A stretch of 64,000 bases of DNA from a virus: positions 1-64,000 of IMG/VR virus record IMGVR_UViG_3300042880_000408. The stretch is one strand, 5' to 3'. The translations under genes and the position numbers were made by a program. This document shows, one piece after another, positions 43,456-50,236 of the stretch; positions within the stretch are counted from its first letter, which is position 1; the number at the start of each line of letters is the position of its first letter. The notes beneath the pieces were generated by a model. That model had not been told where the DNA came from. It did not search any database and saw nothing but the letters and a program-made list of their open reading frames with translations.

Positions 43456-43592
43456 TTGTCTTTGCGATCCTTTGACTCTTCGATCTCAAAACTGATCGCT
43501 GGTTCTCCGTCAATCCGCGTCAGCGTGACTCTTGTCCTATGTCCTGCGCATCCGCAGCACAGGCACAACACTAGCAAAATCCATTTCGCCAT
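43452..43592 (-). CDS. Small lipoprotein-like protein (46 aa)
   Basis: ATG at 43592 with AAGGA, spacing 8. The start MAKWILLVLCLCCGCAGHR has a hydrophobic stretch leading into CCGCAG, compatible with a lipobox, then a short polar domain (TLTRIDGEPAISFEIEESK). Together with the adjacent membrane microprotein it could form an envelope-associated pair, for example a small spanin-like or exclusion system. That is speculative. Confidence 0.5.
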   Translation of the reverse strand: MAKWILLVLCLCCGCAGHRTRVTLTRIDGEPAISFEIEESKDRKDK

Positions 43593-43613
43593 GACAATAT
43601 TCCTTGTTGGAAA

Positions 43614-43820
43614 TTAGTAGTCTCTTCCGTCTAAATTCAATCCGTTCATGATGCCGTCTGCCCAGCGTTTCATGTAAGACGGCTGATTCCTTGCCTCGTT
43701 TGTCTTTCGCTGTTTGCTTCGACATTCCTTGCAATGCGAACTAACTCCACGCTTCTTTTTTGATTCTTTATGAAACTCGACCAGCGGTTTCTCTTGTTTG
43801 CATTTGGTGCATTTCTTCAT
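43614..43820 (-). CDS. Small zinc-binding protein (68 aa)
   Basis: ATG at 43820 with a strong AGGAGG, spacing 8. It has CTKCKQEKPLVEFHK and then HCKECRSKQR: two CxxC pairs of the type found in truncated HNH/zinc-ribbon phage proteins. No HNH His is visible, so DNA binding rather than cleavage is more likely. The 85-bp gap upstream contains hairpins (CACTG/CAGTG, CCTGC/GCAGG) in the leader. Confidence 0.6.
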   Translation of the reverse strand: MKKCTKCKQEKPLVEFHKESKKKRGVSSHCKECRSKQRKTNEARNQPSYMKRWADGIMNGLNLDGRDY

Positions 43821-43905
43821 GCTACATCCTCCTAAGTAAATTGTTCCTGCGACGTTGCAGGCAGTCGGCCACTGCGGGCTCAGTGACCTCGTGCATGAAA
43901 CGTCA

Positions 43906-44706
43906 CTAATCCATGTTGTGCTTGGCGACGTAGAAGCGTCCTTCGTCGTCGTTTGGGCTTTCGATCCATCCCCACGCACCGTTGCTAATCGCATCCGATG
44001 GGATTTGTTCCGAAAGCCAGTCACATGCATGCTTCCACGTTGCCGCTACCACTGATCCAGATTCACTGTCGGTCGAGTACATGCACTCGATCGCGCCAGT
44101 GAGTCTTTCCGAATTCCGCTCGCCGAGCTCTTGCAACACAGGCGGAAGAGATCCGGATCCCAGTGTGCAGATCGCTCTCTCGTCTGCATTAGACTGCTGC
44201 GCGTGCCATGGCGAGTCGAACACGCCATAGATTCTTCCGTTGGGGGTGAGTCCTCCCTCGGTCAAGAAAATTTCAGTCTCCACGCCAACGGGTAAGGGCA
44301 AGTCAACCAGCTCAAAGCCTAGGGTCGTGAGCTGGTGATTAAATTCCGCAAGTGCTTCGAACTTCGCGAAGGTCTCACTGAGCAGCTTGCGAACAGCCTT
44401 CCTGGCGTCGTCCTCGGTTGATTGGCCAGATTCCCATCCAGCAGCTGCCAGCTCGTCAGTGAGCTGATCCAGCGTCGCCTCGTCGAGGTCGGAATGCGAG
44501 AATGGCTTCATCCGCACTGCTTCGGTAGCATGCTTCGGGCCATGGTTAAAGCCAAGCAGTTGCTTGATCTCAATCCATTGCTGATCGGTCACCAGCGTTG
44601 ACCCGTCTCGTCGGATCGCTTCTGCGATATCAGGAAAGTTGCGATCCATGCGTCCCCAGAACAGCTCGGCATTGTTTTCCGAATCTGCAAAAATTCGCAC
44701 CGTCAT
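43906..44706 (-). CDS. Unidentified accessory protein (266 aa)
   Basis: ATG with AGGAG, spacing 6, first gene after the promoter at 44724-44751. The sequence is acidic and soluble, with helical blocks (ATLDQLTDELAAAGWES, ARKAVRKLLSETFAKFEALA) and a C-terminal domain with WKHACDWLSEQIPSDAIS. No enzyme motifs or known family. Confidence 0.55.
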   Translation of the reverse strand: MTVRIFADSENNAELFWGRMDRNFPDIAEAIRRDGSTLVTDQQWIEIKQLLGFNHGPKHATEAVRMKPFSHSDLDEATLDQLTDELAAAGWESGQSTEDDARKAVRKLLSETFAKFEALAEFNHQLTTLGFELVDLPLPVGVETEIFLTEGGLTPNGRIYGVFDSPWHAQQSNADERAICTLGSGSLPPVLQELGERNSERLTGAIECMYSTDSESGSVVAATWKHACDWLSEQIPSDAISNGAWGWIESPNDDEGRFYVAKHNMD

Positions 44707-44723
44707 GTTTAACTCCTATTAGT

Positions 44724-44751
44724 GATATAAAACAACATTGTTACGTGTCAA
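44724..44751 (-). promoter_or_regulatory. Leftward promoter
   Basis: On the minus strand TTGACA, 16 nt and TATATC precede the 43906-44706 gene. It shares TTGACACG with the other leftward promoters but lacks their ACCCTA upstream box. Transcription would begin about 15 nt before the AGGAG. Confidence 0.55.
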
Positions 44752-44759
44752 AACCTTAC

Positions 44760-45086
44760 CTACTCTTTGTTGTCGGCATCAAAGAGAATTCCGTTTATGA
44801 AAAACACTCTAGCACGACAATTTATGCCTTCTGCCTTGCGTTCCTTTTCGTATTCGCGATAGCCTTCGATCTGCTCTCTGATCCAACGCTTTGCGGAAAT
44901 CTCTGAGCAAGCGTATCCCCTGCGAAAACGCTTGACCTGCGTTCTTACTGGGGTAACCATGTTAACGGTACACCCGCAGCGAGTCAGTCGCGTTGTGAAT
45001 CTAATTTCAGCGGGCGTTACACTTGATCCATCGTTTGTTGGTTTCTTGAGATCTTCTGGAAGATCGCCTTGGCTTGCTGCGCTCAC
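44760..45086 (-). CDS. Unidentified small protein (108 aa)
   Basis: GTG start at 45086 overlapping the stop of the upstream gene (GTGA) with GAGGTG close by. It is basic in the middle (VKRFRRGYACSEISAKRWIR) and contains CGCTV. No family recognised. It ends just before the promoter of the next gene. Confidence 0.5.
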   Translation of the reverse strand: MSAASQGDLPEDLKKPTNDGSSVTPAEIRFTTRLTRCGCTVNMVTPVRTQVKRFRRGYACSEISAKRWIREQIEGYREYEKERKAEGINCRARVFFINGILFDADNKE

Positions 45087-45544
45087 TGCTTCACCTCGAT
45101 TCCGAATGGGCTTCCGTCATCGAACACTCGCCCCTGAAACGCCTGCTCCCACGTTGCGGTCAGCAAACCGTTTTCGCCATATCCGATCGGAGGAAAAGTT
45201 GTGTCGCAAGGCTCGACGGGGTCTTTCCATTTCCACCAACGAGCGCGATGCGGTTCGTACTCAGCTTTGTTCGCAAACGCGCGATACTTCTTCGGCTTTT
45301 CGATCTTGCGGATGATGGGCCAAACTTGGCCGTGTCCATGTTCGGCTGGAAGAGGCTTGCCATCAACACCGACAAACCACTCTCCTTTCATTGGTACACG
45401 TACCGCCAATAACCCCCAGCCCTCCGGTACGCCCGGAATACCGCAAAACAGCTGCTCATGAAGTTCGCTGTGTTGTTTATTGTTATGCGGATGTGCAGGG
45501 CAGTCGCACTTGTTGTTGTTCAGGTAGTGAGCAAGATCTTTCAT
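45083..45544 (-). CDS. Accessory protein with a paralogue on the opposite strand
   Basis: 153 residues, GGAG upstream. From residue ~35 it closely matches the protein at 53550-53942: GIPGVPEGWGLLAVRVPMKG, VWPIIRKIEKPKKYRAFAN, and a closing VFDDGSPFGIEV. The N-terminal ~30 residues contain CDCPAHPHNN, absent from the paralogue. The family is a small phage domain of unknown function. Confidence 0.6.
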   Translation of the reverse strand: MKDLAHYLNNNKCDCPAHPHNNKQHSELHEQLFCGIPGVPEGWGLLAVRVPMKGEWFVGVDGKPLPAEHGHGQVWPIIRKIEKPKKYRAFANKAEYEPHRARWWKWKDPVEPCDTTFPPIGYGENGLLTATWEQAFQGRVFDDGSPFGIEVKQ

Positions 45545-45585
45545 GGCAAATCTCCAAAGTAAAAAGGTTGATAAACAAAAGAAGT

Positions 45586-46032
45586 TTAGAATCGGTATTC
45601 ACTGATCGATAAGCAGGATTCGCCAATCACGAGGTGATCGAGAACGCGAACGCCAATGATATTGCCGGCCTCCGTTAGGCGATCCGTGACGGCGATATCC
45701 TCTTTACTTGGCGTTGGATCCCCTGAAGGATGGTTATGCACAAGCAGAACAGCTGCTGCGGCGTCGAGGATTGCCGGCCTGAACACTTCCCGGGGATGCA
45801 CGAGCGAAGCATCGAGCGTGCCCCGAGTGATGCGTACGATGCGAATGGGGCGGTATTTGGTGTCGAGCGTGACAAGCACGAATTCTTCTTGGTTTCGCTT
45901 GTCTTCAAAATACGGGCGGAGCACCGCGTCTGCGAATTGCAAAGCATCTCCTGTGCTGTTGATTTTGTAAGACCGGTAGTGTTCTGTGGTCTCGCCGACT
46001 TTTGCGTATCGGGTCTCAAAAACTGCGTTCAT
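45586..46032 (-). CDS. RadC/JAB-like protein
   Basis: 148 residues from ATG 46032. It contains the metal-binding JAMM signature as HNHPSGDPTPSKED with the upstream Glu region (EEFVLVTLDT), and DHLVIGESCLSISE near the C-terminus. RadC-like proteins in mobile elements are often linked to anti-restriction or recombination operons, although their activity is unsettled. The N-terminal helix-hairpin-helix of longer RadC proteins is absent. The structured RNA at 46066-46138 lies in its leader. Confidence 0.75.
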   Translation of the reverse strand: MNAVFETRYAKVGETTEHYRSYKINSTGDALQFADAVLRPYFEDKRNQEEFVLVTLDTKYRPIRIVRITRGTLDASLVHPREVFRPAILDAAAAVLLVHNHPSGDPTPSKEDIAVTDRLTEAGNIIGVRVLDHLVIGESCLSISEYRF

Positions 46033-46065
46033 CTTTAGGATTCTTTCCCTGTTGATGTTGTCTAT

Positions 46066-46138
46066 CCGTTCCAGTTGGCACAATGCCAGCGTTGGGGACG
46101 CGCCCGAAGGCGCCGCACTCAGCCTAACCCCACTGAGT
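46066..46138 (-). ncRNA. Structured leader RNA, copy A (three hairpins plus pseudoknot)
   Basis: Minus-strand order: hairpin 1 ACTCAG-TGGGGTTAGG-CTGAGT, spacer GCG, hairpin 2 GCGCC-TTCG-GGCGC, single-stranded GTCCCCAACGC, hairpin 3 TGGCA-TTG-TGCCA, then TGGAACGG. The hairpin 1 loop TGGGG can pair with CCCCA of the single-stranded part, a 5-bp pseudoknot. Copy B has the same loops, spacers and pseudoknot with different but complementary stem sequences. It starts right after the stop of the 46140-47099 gene and precedes radC. Function may be regulatory or processing. Confidence 0.65.
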
Positions 46139-46139
46139 C

Positions 46140-47099
46140 TTAGTATTTTGGCCTGTCTCGCCATTCGAGCGTAACACCATCCGGAAGATTCGCTGTGCTG
46201 AATGCCTTGAAAGCTTCTGCCATGGCATCGAACTCTTCCTTCGTTACTAGCTTTTGTCCGCCCGTCCAGTTAACAGTCAATTCGTTTGTGTGATCGTAGT
46301 AAATGCAGTTGACGTCAGTTCCGAAGTTGTCGAGGACAAACAAGGCAACCGCTAGCTTGTTCTCAAGCTTCCGAACTGACTTGTCGTAATCATCGAGCAG
46401 TTGCTTTCGCTTCTTGGCTTTCTTCGCAGCTAGTCCCTCGGCATCGCGAGCAGCGATCGCTTCTGGATTGTAGTATCCAGAATTGCGACGATCAGCTGCC
46501 AGCTTGCGAGCTTCCTTCGTCACAGGCTCCCACAGTCCGCGAGTGGATGCGGTTTCGAACTCCTTTCCAGTCCATTCCTCGAGTTGCTTAATCGCAGCTT
46601 CAGCTTCCTCTCTCCATCGCTTTACCATGCCGAGATCCTCGAAGGCAATCTGCAATTCCTCTTGAGATCGGCACTCAAGCAGAGCTGGTAATTCCGCGTC
46701 TGTGCAGCGAACGTGATCCTTGAAGATCCGCAAGCACTCTTCCTTGCTTTTGGCACTGCTTCCGGCTCCTCCGTGGTGCTCGACATAGTTTAGCTCGAGC
46801 GCGCCGGCAAGCCAAAAGAACGCATTTGCGGCGCAGTGCATTGGCACGCCCTGCCATGTGGACAAATGCAAGTCTACGAACAGTTTGAGGTCTGGACGGA
46901 GCGACAGGATGTGCTCGTGACAAGCACCTCCGCCGGCATCGAGCATTCGCCCGCGACCGTTCTTCTCCCTGATGTTGGCAGTAATGGAGAAGTCTTCGTG
47001 CCCGTTCTTGCAGTCGTCATGCAATGCAATCCGGATTTCAGTGATTTGATCGCCATTCTTAACAACGATTAAATGGCTAAGGGTGTTTGTCTTGATCAT
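46140..47099 (-). CDS. Phage hypothetical protein (319 aa)
   Basis: ATG at 47099 is chosen because AAGGA lies nine bases upstream; ATGs at 47105 and 47108 overlap that site. It contains GGACHEHILSLRPDLKLFVD and GVPMHCAANAFFWLAGALEL, a block I recognise from phage and plasmid hypotheticals. A long helical middle follows (MVKRWREEAEAAIKQLEEW, AAKKAKKRKQLLDDY), then a C-terminal domain with WTGGQKLVTKEEF. Activity unknown. Structured RNA copy B is in its leader. Confidence 0.65.
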   Translation of the reverse strand: MIKTNTLSHLIVVKNGDQITEIRIALHDDCKNGHEDFSITANIREKNGRGRMLDAGGGACHEHILSLRPDLKLFVDLHLSTWQGVPMHCAANAFFWLAGALELNYVEHHGGAGSSAKSKEECLRIFKDHVRCTDAELPALLECRSQEELQIAFEDLGMVKRWREEAEAAIKQLEEWTGKEFETASTRGLWEPVTKEARKLAADRRNSGYYNPEAIAARDAEGLAAKKAKKRKQLLDDYDKSVRKLENKLAVALFVLDNFGTDVNCIYYDHTNELTVNWTGGQKLVTKEEFDAMAEAFKAFSTANLPDGVTLEWRDRPKY

Positions 47100-47122
47100 G
47101 GTCATCATTCCTTATGAAGGTT

Positions 47123-47199
47123 TTCCGTTCCAGCTGACACAGTGTCAGCGTTGGGGACGCAGGGTCTCCCCTGCCGCGCTTGACCTAACCCCATCAAGC
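47123..47199 (-). ncRNA. Structured leader RNA, copy B
   Basis: Minus strand: hairpin 1 GCTTGA-TGGGGTTAGG-TCAAGC, spacer GCG, hairpin 2 GCAGGG-GAGA-CCCTGC, single-stranded GTCCCCAACG, hairpin 3 GCTGACA-CTG-TGTCAGC, then TGGAACGG. Compared with copy A, four of six pairs in hairpin 1, three in hairpin 2 and one in hairpin 3 change with both bases replaced, while the loop and the CCCCA partner are unchanged. The stop codon of the 47194-47466 gene lies inside hairpin 1, so translation could affect folding. Confidence 0.65.
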
Positions 47200-47466
47200 C
47201 TGATCTGGATCTCCGTAAACCGAAAGATCCTTGTTGCATTGGTCGCAGTTGTGAATCCCTTCCCACAGGATGTCGATTCCTGCGACTTGCCATCCGTCGC
47301 CGATTTGTTTCTTGGTGCTGTCTACGATGTTTCGGAAGTTCTCCTTGCAGCACTCCATGCAAAGCGCCGCACCGTCTTGAGTGATGGCAGAGAGCTCGTA
47401 ACCTCCCGGAAATGCGTAACGATGGCGAATGGCGTTCTTGAGCTGCTTGATTGTTTCGTTAACCAT
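47194..47466 (-). CDS. Small phage hypothetical with zinc-type Cys pairs (90 aa)
   Basis: Overlaps the stop of the upstream gene by 8 bp. It has RHRYAFPGGYELSAITQDGA then LCMECCKEN and a closing HNCDQCNKDL. This combination occurs in a common phage/plasmid hypothetical family; the two Cys pairs probably bind one zinc. Biochemical role unknown. Confidence 0.6.
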   Translation of the reverse strand: MVNETIKQLKNAIRHRYAFPGGYELSAITQDGAALCMECCKENFRNIVDSTKKQIGDGWQVAGIDILWEGIHNCDQCNKDLSVYGDPDQA

Positions 47467-48001
47467 GGATCACCCCATCAACTACATAGAGATCAAAACT
47501 TCCGTAAGGCTTCGACGCTTCGGTGAGCTTGTTTCCGACATGCCCGAGATTGCGATCCCAGAATCCGGCGCCGTGCCCGTTGCGAGTCAACCAAAAATCA
47601 TGCCCTGATTGTGATGCATCGAGGTTCTCGAGCAGTTTCGCGTTAGCTTCGGCGAAGTGCTTGCAATCGCGTCGCATCGCTTCAAGGGTCTCAGGAGAGA
47701 TGTCGTCCTGAGAGAACGACTTATCGAGTGGTTCGCCTTCGTCGTCGGTAGACGACCACAGGGCACACTCGACGTATGCTTTAAAAAACTCATCGTCGCC
47801 AGCGAGCAGCAGCGTGAACCCGAGCTCCTTGGCGACGGCCTGTGCTGTCGCATCGAACAGGCTGCGGTATTGGCTCACTGGCACGTTCACACCGGTCGTT
47901 GGTGTGTTCTGGTGCAAGCAGTCGAGCGAGGCGGCAGTGGTGCCGTTGCGACGCATTTCAGCGATCGCTTTACGAATGTTACGTCTAATCTGAGTGGTCA
48001 T
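47459..48001 (-). CDS. Phage/plasmid hypothetical protein (180 aa)
   Basis: Strong AGGAGG start. The C-terminal block GHDFWLTRNGHGAGFWDR and KPYGSFDLYVVDG is characteristic of a widespread phage and plasmid hypothetical family. The N-terminal half is helical. First gene after the promoter at 48060-48094; function not established. Confidence 0.65.
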   Translation of the reverse strand: MTTQIRRNIRKAIAEMRRNGTTAASLDCLHQNTPTTGVNVPVSQYRSLFDATAQAVAKELGFTLLLAGDDEFFKAYVECALWSSTDDEGEPLDKSFSQDDISPETLEAMRRDCKHFAEANAKLLENLDASQSGHDFWLTRNGHGAGFWDRNLGHVGNKLTEASKPYGSFDLYVVDGVIHG

Positions 48002-48059
48002 GTTTTAGCCTCCTGGCTGATATCAAAAGTGGTTTCCATGTCGGTGTTCCGACGCTGTA

Positions 48060-48094
48060 ATCCTATCGACAACTCATTCCGTGTCAATTAGGGT
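48060..48094 (-). promoter_or_regulatory. Leftward promoter with ACCCTAA box
   Basis: On the minus strand: ACCCTAATTGACAC supplies the -35 TTGACA, followed after 16 nt by TAGGAT. The 14-base upstream string is identical to that of the promoter at 49885-49920 and differs by one base from that at 59438-59472, suggesting a shared activator site or a co-regulated promoter class. Confidence 0.65.
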
Positions 48095-48144
48095 ATCAAG
48101 GTTATTTGGCTATTATTTTTGAAAAATTTCCCAAGGTGTCAGAG

Positions 48145-48528
48145 CTAGTTGTAATTTCCTCGCTCAAAGACATCGCCCCAGTTAGCGACTCTGAATCTCT
48201 CGTAGATATAGATGATTGTCAGCTCGTAGGTGTCGCCAGTGTTGAGATAATCGATCGCGGGTGAGTGGAATCCATTTCCTGCCGATATGTGCTCCACTCC
48301 AGAAGTTCCGAGGTCAGGAAACCACTGCTCGACGACCAAAAGTGTGTCGCGAATCAGAAAGCTTCTGTGGCAGTTCCTGTATTCGCCCGAATCCTCAAGC
48401 TTAGCCTTCACTACGTTGCACGCGCGACGGGCTCGATTCAAATATGCCAACCGTGTCTCGCCCGTCTTCTGGAGCCTTTTGCAGCCATTGGATGCCAAGT
48501 CGATCGCACTTTGGAAGTTCGTAATCAT
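48145..48528 (-). CDS. Tandem paralogue 1 (127 aa, unknown function)
   Basis: ATG 48528 with AGAG upstream; the much longer open frame upstream is the antisense-like shadow of its neighbour. It contains ETRLAYLNRARRACNVVKAK, CHRSFLIRDTLLVVEQWFPD and ends GDTYELTIIYIYERFRVANW. The neighbour at 48551-49042 has the same domain, so the pair arose by tandem duplication. Family unrecognised. Confidence 0.6.
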   Translation of the reverse strand: MITNFQSAIDLASNGCKRLQKTGETRLAYLNRARRACNVVKAKLEDSGEYRNCHRSFLIRDTLLVVEQWFPDLGTSGVEHISAGNGFHSPAIDYLNTGDTYELTIIYIYERFRVANWGDVFERGNYN

Positions 48529-48550
48529 TTCAAATCTCTTTTGTTGTGTG

Positions 48551-49042
48551 TTAGTTGTAATTTCCGCGCTCGACAACGTCACCCCAGGTTCCGACGCGGA
48601 AGCGACCGTTGATGTACAGGATGGTGAGTTCGTAAGTGTCGCCGGCATTGAGAAACGTGATCGCTGGTGATCGCTTGTTGTTTCCGCGATCGATTTGGCC
48701 GACCCCGAACGTTCCCAGGTCAGCGAAGATCTCTTGGACTGCCAGCAGTGCATCTCGAACGAGGAAAGACTCGTGGCAGTGGTTGTACTCGCCGGACTGC
48801 TTAAGCTTGGCCATCGCCACTCGGCAGTGCTTGCGAGCTCGCTCGAGGTACTTCTGTCCTGACTCTCCGACCTTTTGCAGGCGGGTCTTGGGGGATGACT
48901 TAGCTGCCTTAGGTGTGACGGTGGCCTCCTGTACGACTTCGCCACAATCCGCACACACGGACTCCCAGTTGGACGAGGTGGCGTGACTGATGTTCTCGTG
49001 CTTGCAACCGTTGCTGGCCGACGCGATGTGACTTGCTGACAT
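48551..49042 (-). CDS. Tandem paralogue 2 with N-terminal zinc finger (163 aa)
   Basis: GGAGATAGGTT precedes the ATG. Compared with its paralogue it has an extra ~45-residue N-terminal zinc-ribbon-like region (GCKHENISHATSSNWESVC then CGEVV) before the shared domain (YLERARKHCRVAMAKLKQSG, CHESFLVRDALLAVQEI, GDTYELTILYINGRFRVGTW). The hammerhead-like RNA at 49071-49120 lies in its leader, so cleavage would leave a 34-nt 5' leader on this gene. Confidence 0.6.
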   Translation of the reverse strand: MSASHIASASNGCKHENISHATSSNWESVCADCGEVVQEATVTPKAAKSSPKTRLQKVGESGQKYLERARKHCRVAMAKLKQSGEYNHCHESFLVRDALLAVQEIFADLGTFGVGQIDRGNNKRSPAITFLNAGDTYELTILYINGRFRVGTWGDVVERGNYN

Positions 49043-49070
49043 AACCTATCTCCAAGAAAAAAGAAACTCA

Positions 49071-49120
49071 AACCCAGACGCCCGAGGGCGTTTCGACCTT
49101 CCGGTCATCATCAGTGGGTC
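49071..49120 (-). ncRNA. Type I hammerhead ribozyme-like motif
   Basis: Minus strand, 5' to 3': stem I strand GACCCA, core CTGATGA (49114-49108), one extra T, stem II GACC-GGAA-GGTC, GAAA (49094-49091), stem III CGCC-CTCG-GGCG with the A-T core pair, cleavage triplet GTC (C at 49077), and stem I strand TGGGTT. All invariant core bases of a hammerhead are present. The only departure is the unpaired T between the CUGAUGA box and stem II. It lies in the 76-nt gap between the genes at 49119-49328 and 48551-49042. Confidence 0.65.
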
Positions 49121-49328
49121 ACCAATCTTTGAGACCAAAATTGCAGTACGACTCGTATTTGTAGTCGCGGAGATCGTCGTAAATCGAGGCGTTTTCCCCG
49201 TTTGGTCTGCCGATGAGATCGTTAATCGCATCAACGCAGTCGCCTTCAGACAGATGCCCTTCAGCTTGCAAGAAATGGTATCCGTCAATTTTTCCCTTGA
49301 TTTCCTCAAGACTCATTGGCTTTGTCAT
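49119..49328 (-). CDS. Small unidentified protein (69 aa)
   Basis: ATG at 49328 with AAGGA ten bases upstream; the open frame extends further but without a better start. Acidic, helical: MSLEEIKGKIDGYHFLQAEG, DCVDAINDLIG, closing in YESYCNFGLKDW. Its stop codon TGA forms the first bases of the hammerhead stem I. Confidence 0.55.
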   Translation of the reverse strand: MTKPMSLEEIKGKIDGYHFLQAEGHLSEGDCVDAINDLIGRPNGENASIYDDLRDYKYESYCNFGLKDW

Positions 49329-49347
49329 GATGTCGTGTTCCTTGTGG

Positions 49348-49560
49348 TTACTTGTTCGCAAAGTGATTGCTGAGCTCCTCGAAGTCGTACAGCTCGCCGT
49401 CGTCTCCGACGAAGCCATCGTAACCGTTGATCACCAAGCGTGTGACGATGTCGCCGCCGCGACCGGCTTTGATCTCAGCTTTCAGCTTGTCATACCTGCG
49501 TCCTTGATAAGCGTGGTTCGCGCCGGTTTCCTTGTGCCGTATGTACAATGTGTTTTCCAT
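49348..49560 (-). CDS. Small unidentified protein (70 aa)
   Basis: Begins MENTLYIRHKETGANHAYQG and contains RLVINGYDGFVGDDGELYDF. Weak ribosome-binding site (AAAG). Composition is normal for a small soluble protein. Kept because it fits tightly between two neighbouring leftward genes. Confidence 0.45.
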   Translation of the reverse strand: MENTLYIRHKETGANHAYQGRRYDKLKAEIKAGRGGDIVTRLVINGYDGFVGDDGELYDFEELSNHFANK

Positions 49561-49575
49561 GTTTGAGATGACTTT

Positions 49576-49830
49576 CTAGATGAGTTCGAAAAGGGAGGCG
49601 GTGCGGACGGCGAAGCGTGCAGAGGCATTGCTGATTTCGGAGTAGCCGAAGCCAGCGTCTTCCGTGATGCCCAGATCCATGCAAGTGTCGGTGCCGTTGG
49701 TGTAGCAAGAGTGCTTGCAAATGCCATCCGTGCCCACAGTGTCTTCAGGCAAAGCCTCAAACTTGCGAAGCTGCTGGATCTCGCGATCGCTTAGCTCGGC
49801 GACGGCTTCGAGCTGTTCTTCGGTTCTCAT
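49576..49830 (-). CDS. Small unidentified protein, first gene of leftward operon (84 aa)
   Basis: GGAG nine bases before the ATG and a well-formed promoter at 49885-49920. Helical N-terminus (RTEEQLEAVAELSDREIQQL) then a Cys-containing loop (ICKHSCYTNGTDTCMDLG). No family recognised. Confidence 0.55.
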   Translation of the reverse strand: MRTEEQLEAVAELSDREIQQLRKFEALPEDTVGTDGICKHSCYTNGTDTCMDLGITEDAGFGYSEISNASARFAVRTASLFELI

Positions 49831-49884
49831 GGTCGTGCTCCAAAAAAGGTGTTGTCGTCGTCGGCAAAACAGCCGACTGCCAAG

Positions 49885-49920
49885 ACTCTATCGTCTAACG
49901 CAAAACGTGTCAATTAGGGT
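49885..49920 (-). promoter_or_regulatory. Leftward promoter with ACCCTAA box
   Basis: Minus strand: ACCCTAATTGACAC (the -35 is TTGACA), 17-nt spacer, TAGAGT. It is about 55 nt upstream of the 49576-49830 start and is the apparent origin of the leftward operon containing the hammerhead-like motif. Confidence 0.65.
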
Positions 49921-50236
49921 GATTGAAGATTTTATTTGACTATGTGTGTTTGCTCAATGATTTGACAGGGGAAGTGGGGTCGGATATTTTTGGAAAAAAT
50001 GTTTTTGGGTGTGCAGTGGCACCTAGCGTCCGAGGCGCAAGCACAGACTGAGCCACTGCCGAGCGATCCAACCGGAGTTGGGTTACTTGCTGGTGATCCG
50101 CGAGAGCGACGCTGCCAGCTAGACGCGAGGGGCAGCCGGAAGGCTGATCGGGGGCGGGAGCCCAATTGCGGCGTCGATAAAAAACCTGCGGCTACATAGG
50201 GATTCTTGCGCGAACAGACCTCGCGAAGGGGACACG
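49921..50236. other. Noncoding divergent region with inverted repeats
   Basis: Between the leftward and rightward operons. I see CAGTGGC (50015-50021) matched by GCCACTG about 40 nt later, a CAGCC-GGAA-GGCTG hairpin near 50135, and higher G+C than neighbours. No convincing ORF: those present overlap on both strands and lack ribosome-binding sites. It may encode a structured RNA, hold an origin, or be acquired DNA. Confidence 0.4.

Noticed and set aside
46066-47199. Assigning the two-copy RNA to pistol or twister ribozymes
   Set aside because: The GTTAGG loop and pseudoknot recall pistol superficially, but the conserved joining segments and cleavage-site sequences of those classes are absent.
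48145-49071. 308-residue leftward ORF
   Set aside because: Its N-terminal 180 residues are Ser/Thr/Arg-rich frame-shadow of the neighbouring paralogue gene; only the C-terminal 127 residues form a real gene.
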